From the NCBI GenBank assembly GCA_913061025.1, contig CAJXUJ010000001.1:1-45816 (forward strand): 45,816 nt of DNA, in the 5' to 3' direction. The DNA comes from an uncultured Actinomycetes bacterium (lineage in GTDB: Bacteria > Actinomycetota > Actinomycetes > S36-B12). This document shows positions 40,201 to 45,816 of this stretch, one piece after another; the first letter of the stretch is position 1, and each line of letters starts with the position of its first letter. The translations under genes and the position numbers were made by a program. The notes below the pieces were generated by a model, which saw nothing but the letters and a program-made list of their open reading frames with translations, was not told where the DNA came from and ran no database searches.

Positions 40201-43200
40201 TCACGACAGGCAGTTCGCCCCGAGCAGCGCCTTGAGATCTCCGTAGAGCGATGCACTCGGGGTCACCCGCATCACATCATCGAGACGAAGAACAGTTGTC
40301 TGCGTTCCACCAGTGAGATGCAGGTGCACTTCTGTGGTGCCCGGATGCTGCCGGAGCACCTCCTTGAGGCGTTCGACCAACGGCGGAACACACCGGCTGG
40401 CAGCGAGCGAGAGTCGAAGCGGTCCCGTCGACGCCTCGCTGAGATCGGGAGTCTCGACGTCCATCGCGATGACTCGCAACCCGTCTTCATCGCTTCGTTC
40501 CACGCGAGCACGAATGGCGACGATCGAGTCCTCGATCAACTTGGTGGATACCGATGCGTACGTCTGCGGGAACACCATCGCTTCGACCGAACCATCAAGG
40601 TCCTCGATATTCGCTATGGCCCAGGCCGAGCCCTTCTTGGTCGTCTTGCGCTGAACGCTGGTGAGCAATCCGGCGATCGTGACGATGGCTGACTCCAGAG
40701 AATCGTCGGCGATCAAGGACGCGATAGAGCGATCGGCGATCTGAGCGAGTGCGTGGTCAAGGCCGTTGAGCGGGTGATCGGATACGTAGAGCCCGAGCAT
40801 GTCGCGTTCATGAGCCAGCAGCACACTCTTGTCCCACTCACCCAGTGGGATCGGTGTCTGTTCGGCCAGACCCGTGGCCTCCTCGCCGCCGCCGAGTCCA
40901 CCAAAGAGGTCAAACTGCCCCGCGGCCTCAGCGCGCTTGATGTCCACCGCGGAGTCGATCACGATCTCATGTATCGAAACCAAGCCTTTGCGGGTGTGAC
41001 CGAGGGAATCGAAAGCACCGGCCTTGATCAAAGACTCGACAACACGCCGGTTACACACATTCGCCTCGACCTTCGCGACGAAGTCGTGGAAGTCGGTGAA
41101 GCGGCCCTTCGATCGACGAGTCGCGATAATCGATTCGACAACGCCATCCCCAACATTGCGGATGGCGGACAAGCCGAAGCGAATGTCACTCCCGCGCGCG
41201 GTGTACGCCGCATCGGATTCATTGACGTCGGGTGGAAGGACCTTGATACCCATCCGACGACATTCACCGAGGTAGATGGCGCTCTTGTCCTTGTCGTCTT
41301 GCACACTCGTGAGCAGCGCCGCCATGTATTCGGCCGGATAGTTCGCCTTCAGAAACGCGGTCCAGTACGAGACCAGTCCATAGCCCGCGGTGTGGGCCTT
41401 GTTGAAGGCGTAGTCAGAGAACGGAACCAGGATCTCCCACAACGTGTCGATGGCTGAATCGCTGTAGCCCTTGTCGCGCATGCCATCGCGGAACGGAACG
41501 AATTCCTTCTCGAGGATTTCCTTCTTCTTCTTACCCATCGCACGGCGAAGCAGATCGGCCTTGCCGAGTGAGTACCCCGCGAGTTCCTGGGCGATCGCCA
41601 TGACCTGCTCTTGATAGACGATCAATCCGTACGTGTCTCCGAGGATTTCCGCGAGCGGCTCGGCGAGTTCGGGGTGAATGGGCACCACCGGCTTGCGTCC
41701 GTTCTTGCGGTCTGCGTAGTCGTTGTGCGCATTGGCACCCATGGGACCTGGGCGGTAGAGCGCGAGGACAGCCGAGATGTCTTCAAAGTTGTCGGGTTGC
41801 ATCGAGCGCAGTAGCGAACGCATCGGTCCACCGTCGAGTTGGAATACCCCGAGAGTGTCACCCCGCGACAAGAGTTCATAGGTGGCCGGATCCTCGAGCT
41901 CGAGCTCTTCGAGGACGATCGTGGTGCCGGTGTTCTTCTCGATGTTGTCGAGACAATCATCAAGGACCGTGAGGTTGCGCAATCCGAGGAAGTCCATCTT
42001 CAACAGGCCCAGCGATTCACACGCACCCATGTCGAATTGCGTGATGATCGCGCCGTCTTGTTCCCGTCGCCACACGGGAATGACGTCCATCAACGGATCG
42101 CGAGACAAGATGACTCCGGCGGCGTGAACGCCGGGTTGCCGCTTCAAACCCTCTAACCCCTTGGCGGTGTCGATCACCTGTCGGGCTTGCTCGTCCGACT
42201 CATACAACGATCGAAAATCCGCAGCCTCGGCGTACCGGCCGTCACCCGGGTCGAAGGCTCCCGCAAGGGAGATGTCCTTACCCATCACAGCTGGCGGCAT
42301 CGCCTTGGTGATCTTGTCCCCCACCGAGTAGGGGTAGCCAAGAACTCGGGCGCTGTCCTTAATCGCCGCCTTGGCCTTGATCGAGCCATAGGTGACGATC
42401 TGCGCGACACGTTCCTCGCCATACTTCTCGGTGGCGTAGCGAATCATGTCCGCACGTCGACGTTCGTCGAAGTCGATATCGATATCGGGCATCGAGATGC
42501 GTTCGGGATTCAAGAATCGTTCGAACAGCAGGCCGTGCTTCATCGGGTCCAGTTCGGTAATCCCCAGCGCGTAGGCGATCATCGCGCCGGCAGCAGATCC
42601 TCGACCGGGCCCGACCCGGATCCCACTTTCGTGGGCGTAACGCACAAGGTCGGCGACGACGAGAAAGTATCCGGGGAATCCCATTTGCGAGATGACACTC
42701 AACTCGTAGTCCGCCTGGGCACGGACATCGTCGGGAACCGCTCCGTGATACCGGTCACTAAGCCCACGCTCAACCTCGGCGCGCAGCCAGGTCTCCTCGG
42801 TGAACCCCTCCGGTACGTCGAAACGCGGCATGAGGTTGGCACCCTCATCGAACGAGACCTCGCAACGTTCGGCGATCAGCAAGGTGTTGTCGCACGCCTC
42901 GGGGAGCTCGGACCAAACCGAGCGCATTTCCTGAGCGGACTTCAGATAGAAGTCGCGAGCGTCGAATCGAAAACGCTTCGGATCGTCCATGGTGGTGCGG
43001 GTGCCGACGCACAGCAAGACTTCGTGGGTGTCTGCATCGGTTGCGTGGACGTAGTGGAGATCGTTGGTTGCCACCAATGGAAGATCGAGATCCCGAGCGA
43101 TCTTGATGAGGTCCTCGCGAAAGCGCCGCTCGATCGCCAGGCCGTGGTCCATGACTTCGCAGAAGTAGTTGCCCGGACCGAGGATGTCGCGGAAATCCGC

Positions 43201-43737
43201 AGCCGCTGCGCGTGCTTTCTCGTACTCACCGGCCTGCAGCCATCGATTCACTTCACCGCTCGGGCAGCCGGTGGTTCCGATCAGACCGGATCCGTAGCGA
43301 TCGAGCAACTCCCGATCGAACCGCGGCTTGTGGTACTGCCCCTCCAGGCTGGCGAGCGAGGACAGTCGGAAGAGGTTGTGCATTCCCGGCGTTGTCTCCG
43401 CCCACAGCGTCATGTGCGTGTAACTGTGCTTGCCGCGACCGGCGCCCGGGTCCTCGGGGGTGCCTTCGTCAAACCCGCCGCCGAAGTCGAAGGGTCGTCG
43501 TTCGCTCCTCCCCTGAGGTGCGAAGTAACCCTCCAGACCGATGATCGGCTTGACGCCGGCAGCGCGAGCTTTCGTATAGAAGTCGTAGGCACCGAAGAGG
43601 TTTCCGTGGTCGGTCATCGCGATCGCGGTCTGACCGAGCCGGTTTGCTTCATCCATGAGGTCGCCGAGTCGGGCAGCTCCGTCGAGCATCGAATACTCGG
43701 TGTGGACGTGGAGGTGGACGAATTCGTCCTTACTCAT
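40201..43737 (-). CDS. dnaE: DNA polymerase III alpha subunit (DnaE1)
   Basis: Replicative polymerase. 1178 aa. The N-terminal PHP domain keeps residues equivalent to those used for proofreading in M. tuberculosis DnaE1: His10 and His12 (HLHVHTEYS), Asp19 (MLDGAA), and Asp226/His228 (ATNDLHYV), so it may edit its own errors. Polymerase catalytic Asp418 and Asp420 are in PDIDIDFDERRR; RVGPGRGSAAGAMIAY and GVHAAGVILS follow. A helix-hairpin-helix region and an OB fold (ITIAGLLTSVQRKTTKKGS, about 1000-1020) precede the C-terminus. No intein. ATG at 43737; the purine-rich site GGAGAGG is about 12 nt upstream, and a candidate leader ORF overlaps the start. Confidence 0.97.
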   Translation of the reverse strand: MSKDEFVHLHVHTEYSMLDGAARLGDLMDEANRLGQTAIAMTDHGNLFGAYDFYTKARAAGVKPIIGLEGYFAPQGRSERRPFDFGGGFDEGTPEDPGAGRGKHSYTHMTLWAETTPGMHNLFRLSSLASLEGQYHKPRFDRELLDRYGSGLIGTTGCPSGEVNRWLQAGEYEKARAAAADFRDILGPGNYFCEVMDHGLAIERRFREDLIKIARDLDLPLVATNDLHYVHATDADTHEVLLCVGTRTTMDDPKRFRFDARDFYLKSAQEMRSVWSELPEACDNTLLIAERCEVSFDEGANLMPRFDVPEGFTEETWLRAEVERGLSDRYHGAVPDDVRAQADYELSVISQMGFPGYFLVVADLVRYAHESGIRVGPGRGSAAGAMIAYALGITELDPMKHGLLFERFLNPERISMPDIDIDFDERRRADMIRYATEKYGEERVAQIVTYGSIKAKAAIKDSARVLGYPYSVGDKITKAMPPAVMGKDISLAGAFDPGDGRYAEAADFRSLYESDEQARQVIDTAKGLEGLKRQPGVHAAGVILSRDPLMDVIPVWRREQDGAIITQFDMGACESLGLLKMDFLGLRNLTVLDDCLDNIEKNTGTTIVLEELELEDPATYELLSRGDTLGVFQLDGGPMRSLLRSMQPDNFEDISAVLALYRPGPMGANAHNDYADRKNGRKPVVPIHPELAEPLAEILGDTYGLIVYQEQVMAIAQELAGYSLGKADLLRRAMGKKKKEILEKEFVPFRDGMRDKGYSDSAIDTLWEILVPFSDYAFNKAHTAGYGLVSYWTAFLKANYPAEYMAALLTSVQDDKDKSAIYLGECRRMGIKVLPPDVNESDAAYTARGSDIRFGLSAIRNVGDGVVESIIATRRSKGRFTDFHDFVAKVEANVCNRRVVESLIKAGAFDSLGHTRKGLVSIHEIVIDSAVDIKRAEAAGQFDLFGGLGGGEEATGLAEQTPIPLGEWDKSVLLAHERDMLGLYVSDHPLNGLDHALAQIADRSIASLIADDSLESAIVTIAGLLTSVQRKTTKKGSAWAIANIEDLDGSVEAMVFPQTYASVSTKLIEDSIVAIRARVERSDEDGLRVIAMDVETPDLSEASTGPLRLSLAASRCVPPLVERLKEVLRQHPGTTEVHLHLTGGTQTTVLRLDDVMRVTPSASLYGDLKALLGANCLS

Positions 43738-43804
43738 GACTCATGCACCCCTCTCCGCCATCCCTCTCCGCCATCGAGATCGGCGGGCGAGGACGGGAGA
43801 GCAC
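43730..43804 (-). CDS. Candidate 24-codon leader ORF overlapping the dnaE start
   Basis: GTG at 43804 begins a 24-codon frame (MLSRPRPPISMAERDGGEGC then four more residues) ending TAA at 43732-43730, which overlaps the dnaE ATG by 8 nt. A TAGGGT box (43816-43811) lies exactly 6 nt before the GTG, the spacing seen at leaderless starts elsewhere in the window. Ribosomes translating it would pass the GGAGAGG sites and finish beside the dnaE start, favouring coupled translation. The peptide resembles nothing known. It could be non-coding leader by chance; only the geometry supports it. Confidence 0.4.
   Translation of the reverse strand: MLSRPRPPISMAERDGGEGCMSHE
43749..43774. repeat. Perfect 13-bp tandem duplication upstream of dnaE
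   Basis: CCCTCTCCGCCAT occurs twice in a row (43749-43761 and 43762-43774). On the dnaE strand each copy is ATGGCGGAGAGGG, i.e. an ATG and a Shine-Dalgarno-like GGAGAGG. As 13 is not a multiple of 3, copy number would change the reading frame of the candidate leader ORF. Confidence 0.85.
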
Positions 43805-43810
43805 CGCTAA

Positions 43811-43816
43811 ACCCTA
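43811..43816 (-). promoter_or_regulatory. Candidate -10 box (TAGGGT) for the dnaE leader
   Basis: TAGGGT at 43816-43811 in the 97-bp space between rluD and dnaE, 6 nt before a GTG. It is the only TAnnnT match I found in this gap. No -35 recognised. It would place the transcript start about 67 nt before dnaE. Confidence 0.4.
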
Positions 43817-43836
43817 CGCCCCGCTGCGCCGTCGGA

Positions 43837-44763
43837 TCAGGCCGACAGGCCGGCCCGTAAACGATCGAGCGCGTTTTGCAGATCGGCCGGATACGGGCTC
43901 TCGACGACAACCCGATCGCCCGTTTCGGGATGCTCAAATCCCAGCCGTCTCGCGTGTAACCACTGCCTCGTCAGCCCCAAATCTTGGGCCACCGTTGGGT
44001 CTGCTCCATAGGTCAAATCCCCCACGCACGGGTGCCGCATGGCCGACATATGCACCCGGATTTGATGGGTCCGACCAGTTTCTAGATGAACCTCCACCAG
44101 GGAGGCACGCGGCCACGCCTCGAGCGTTCGGTAGTGGGTGATGCTCGGCCGACCTCCGGCCACGACGGCCCACTTGTAGTCCTTGCTGGGGTGCCGATCT
44201 ATCGGCGCATCCACCGTCCCTTCAAGCGGGTCGAGTAGCCCATGCACGATCGCGTGGTACTCCTTGTCGACAGTGCGCTCCTTGAACTGTCGCTTCAACG
44301 ACGTATAGGCCCCCGGAGTCTTCGCCAGCACCATCGCGCCTGTGGTTCCCACATCGAGGCGATGGACAACACCCTCGCGCTCCGCGGCCCCGGTCGATGC
44401 CAAACGATGGCCCGCCGCTGCAAGCGAACCGGTGACGGTCGGACCCGACCACCCCGGACTCGGGTGGGCGGCGATACCAACCGGCTTGTCAACGACGACC
44501 ACGGAATCGTCCTCGAAGAGAATCGGGATCTCCTCGATGGGCCCCGCACTCGGTTCCGGATCGCTCGTCGAGACGTCATCGACCTCGATCATCTCGCCGG
44601 CATCGAGCCGGTGTGACTTGGCGACAAGCCTTGAATCCACCCGGATCTCCCCGGCGTCGACCATGGCGCTCACTCGGGCACGCGACAAACCGAGCATCCG
44701 ACTGACGGCGACGTCGATTCGCTCACCGACGAGTCCGTCGGGGACCGGCAGGGTCCGTGTCAC
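43837..44763 (-). CDS. rluD: RluD-family rRNA pseudouridine synthase
   Basis: Probably isomerises uridines in 23S rRNA helix 69. 308 aa. N-terminal S4 domain (about 12-75: GERIDVAVSRMLGLSRARVSAMVDAGEIRVD) and RsuA/RluD catalytic domain with Asp in GVVHRLDVGTTGAMVLAKT (about residue 137). Later GRTHQIRVHMSAMRHPCVGDLTYG is typical. GTG at 44763 makes a GTGA overlap with lspA, the usual lspA-rluD pair. The specific rRNA positions modified cannot be read from sequence. Confidence 0.94.
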   Translation of the reverse strand: MTRTLPVPDGLVGERIDVAVSRMLGLSRARVSAMVDAGEIRVDSRLVAKSHRLDAGEMIEVDDVSTSDPEPSAGPIEEIPILFEDDSVVVVDKPVGIAAHPSPGWSGPTVTGSLAAAGHRLASTGAAEREGVVHRLDVGTTGAMVLAKTPGAYTSLKRQFKERTVDKEYHAIVHGLLDPLEGTVDAPIDRHPSKDYKWAVVAGGRPSITHYRTLEAWPRASLVEVHLETGRTHQIRVHMSAMRHPCVGDLTYGADPTVAQDLGLTRQWLHARRLGFEHPETGDRVVVESPYPADLQNALDRLRAGLSA

Positions 44764-45362
44764 GACCCACTTCCGCGTGTTTCGGACTCGTCGTCGTTCT
44801 CCGCTTTATCCCCTGCCTCAAGTTCGGCCTCACCCGCGAGGGGAACACCGCGCCAAGCGAGGAACACCATGCCGATCGCCGAGCAGGTAATGGCTATGTC
44901 AGCAACGTTGAATACCGGGAAGTTCGGCAATCCGATGAAGTCGACTACGTAGCCCAAACCAGGGCCGGGGGGACGAATAAGTCGGTCGATCAGATTGCCC
45001 AGCAACCCTCCGAGCAGCCCTCCCAGCGCCAATGCCCACGCCGGCGAGGTGATCGTACGAGAGAAACGAATGATGACGGCACCGACGATGATCGCGACGA
45101 TCGTGAAGATCCACGTGTATCCGGTGCCCATACCGAACGCCGCGCCGGTGTTCTCGACGTACGTCAACCGAAGGAGCGGATCGATCAGATAGATCGGGCC
45201 CTCACCAGATTGGATGCGCGGTCGAAGATCGGCGAGCGCCCATGCCTTGGTCAGTTGGTCAAGAACCACCACACCGGCAGCGGTCCCGCCAAGGACCGCG
45301 AGGACTATCCGGTGCGCACGCCGAGCGGGGCCATCAAGGGCCCTCGAGGAAGTGTGCGACAC
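44760..45362 (-). CDS. lspA: Lipoprotein signal peptidase (LspA)
   Basis: Membrane aspartyl protease that removes signal peptides from lipoproteins after Lgt action. 200 aa, four helices (about 20-40, 85-105, 110-127, 155-172). Catalytic Asp residues are in GNLIDRLIR and FNVADIAI; conserved VENTGAAFGM precedes. The C-terminus has an acidic tail (GEAELEAGDKAENDDESE) longer than in many homologues. GTG at 45362 without a Shine-Dalgarno; TAGGCT lies 6 nt upstream. It overlaps rluD by 4 bp. Confidence 0.96.
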   Translation of the reverse strand: MSHTSSRALDGPARRAHRIVLAVLGGTAAGVVVLDQLTKAWALADLRPRIQSGEGPIYLIDPLLRLTYVENTGAAFGMGTGYTWIFTIVAIIVGAVIIRFSRTITSPAWALALGGLLGGLLGNLIDRLIRPPGPGLGYVVDFIGLPNFPVFNVADIAITCSAIGMVFLAWRGVPLAGEAELEAGDKAENDDESETRGSGS

Positions 45363-45368
45363 GTGGCC

Positions 45369-45374
45369 AGCCTA
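45369..45374 (-). promoter_or_regulatory. Leaderless -10 box (TAGGCT) of lspA
   Basis: TAGGCT at 45374-45369, 6 nt before the GTG at 45362; identical hexamer and spacing to the hisA box. It is enclosed in an inverted repeat GGCCA-7 nt-TGGCC (45365-45381). No -35 recognised. Confidence 0.45.
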
Positions 45375-45393
45375 GGTGGCCCCGGCACACGGA

Positions 45394-45816
45394 CTAGAAA
45401 CGCTCTTCGGCTTCCTTGCACGAGCGACACAGCGTTGCCCGCGGGAATGCCTGGAGTCGGAACTTTCCAATCGGCTTCCCGCACGACTCGCACACGCCGT
45501 AGGAACCATCATCGATTCGGGCCAGCGCATGGTCCACCTGGTCGAGCATGTCGCGCGCATTGTTCGCAAGGGACATCTCGTGCTCACGCTCGAAGGTCTT
45601 GCTGCCAGCGTCCGCTTGGTCATCGCCGGCTCCATCCCCGGAATCACGGATGAGGTCCGCGAGCCCTTCCTCAGCCGTGGCGATCTCTTCCAAGAGCCGA
45701 ACGCGCTCGCTCAGCAACTCGCTTCGGACGTCCTTCAATTCCTTGTTGGTCCACGGCGACTCGTCCTCGCGAACTACGGGACGCTTCTTGGCCGCCTTCG
45801 CAACGCTCTTCTTGGG
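45394..45816 (-). CDS. TraR/DksA-family zinc-finger protein, 5' end cut off by the window
   Basis: The frame is open from the window edge at 45816, so the true start is outside; 140 residues are visible. A TTG at 45738 would shorten it wrongly, because the upstream codons read PKKSVAKAAKKRPVVRED and ESPWTNKELKDVRSELL, the Lys/Ala-rich N-terminus and lead-in typical of actinobacterial members. A coiled-coil helix region follows (SERVRLLEEIATAEEGLADL), and a C-terminal zinc finger C-x2-C-x17-C-x2-C (CESCG ... CRSC). Such proteins may bind RNA polymerase through the secondary channel; the E. coli DksA role need not apply. It lies upstream of lspA, a common arrangement. Confidence 0.9.
   Translation of the reverse strand, partial: PKKSVAKAAKKRPVVREDESPWTNKELKDVRSELLSERVRLLEEIATAEEGLADLIRDSGDGAGDDQADAGSKTFEREHEMSLANNARDMLDQVDHALARIDDGSYGVCESCGKPIGKFRLQAFPRATLCRSCKEAEERF

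Noticed and set aside
42187..43860. A 557-codon plus-strand frame opposite dnaE
   Set aside because: It is the antisense shadow of a clear dnaE; no start signal or domain supports it.
43734..43937. A 67-codon minus-strand frame between rluD and dnaE
   Set aside because: Its N-terminal half overlaps rluD in another frame and lacks a promoter at the right spacing; the shorter frame from 43804 is better supported.
45365..45381. Inverted repeat GGCCA/TGGCC before lspA as a terminator
   Set aside because: Short arms, no T-run, and it encloses the lspA -10 box.
45394..45738. TTG at 45738 as the start of the TraR/DksA-like gene
   Set aside because: In-frame codons continue to the window edge and encode the expected Lys/Ala-rich N-terminus, so the gene is truncated by the window.

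Overview
The window is a gene-dense stretch of a GC-rich actinobacterial chromosome. The evidence is gene order more than any single gene. The blocks priA-metK-coaBC-rpoZ-gmk-pyrF, pyrR-pyrB-pyrC-(PH protein)-carA-carB, pyk-gltD-gltB-lgt-DsbA-like-trpA-trpB-trpC, HGxxPAAW/Trp-associated membrane protein-trpE-hisI-hisF-hisA-hisH-hisB-hisC-hisD and dnaE-rluD-lspA-traR are all classic actinobacterial neighbourhoods. A PriA-type HisA, an actinobacterial-type CarA (GICFGNQ) and TAnnnT -10 boxes placed for leaderless mRNAs agree with this. A genus cannot be named from the sequence. No rRNA, tRNA, IS element, prophage or CRISPR was seen.

Layout. Almost everything is on the minus strand, so the transcriptional order runs from high to low coordinates. 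45816-40201: traR/dksA-like (cut by the window edge), lspA, rluD, a candidate 24-codon leader ORF and dnaE. 40181-39597: a small membrane protein. 38352-39575 (+): a LON-domain protein and a YbaK/ProX deacylase, divergent from hisD. 38328-30159: hisD-C-B-H-A-F-I, trpE and two small Trp-linked membrane proteins. 29554-30144 (+): a lone six-helix membrane protein. 29409-26862: response regulator, histidine kinase and a DUF2752 protein. 26795-15980: trpC-B-A, DsbA-like, lgt, gltB, gltD. 15955-14522: pyk. 14444-3319: the pyrimidine operon pyrR-B-C-(PH)-carA-carB-pyrK-pyrD-pyrF-gmk. 3247-1: rpoZ, coaBC, metK and the start of priA.

How the genes work together. The pyr operon encodes de novo UMP synthesis up to orotate and the final decarboxylation (pyrE is not here), with a PyrR RNA-binding hairpin in front of pyrR. 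The his-trp block encodes most of histidine synthesis (no hisG, hisE or hisN here) and trpE/C/B/A (no trpD or trpG here). Its HisA looks like the bifunctional PriA enzyme that also does the TrpF step. gltBD supplies glutamate, whose nitrogen feeds these pathways. Many starts overlap the preceding stop (ATGA, GTGA, TGATG), so translation is widely coupled.

Most notable: (i) seven annotated gene starts have a TAnnnT box exactly 6-7 nt upstream and no Shine-Dalgarno, i.e. leaderless promoters; (ii) two such -10 boxes overlap head to head in the 23-bp hisD/LON-domain gap; (iii) a similar box precedes a 24-codon ORF that overlaps the dnaE start and contains a 13-bp tandem duplication; (iv) pyrF and gmk overlap by 4 bp, leaving no room for the mihF gene usual at this site; (v) pyrimidine steps use class 1B PyrD + PyrK and a short type-1 PyrF; (vi) a two-component system and an orphan six-helix protein sit within the trp locus. 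No clearly novel large system was recognised; the most original signals are the compact promoter/leader architectures.
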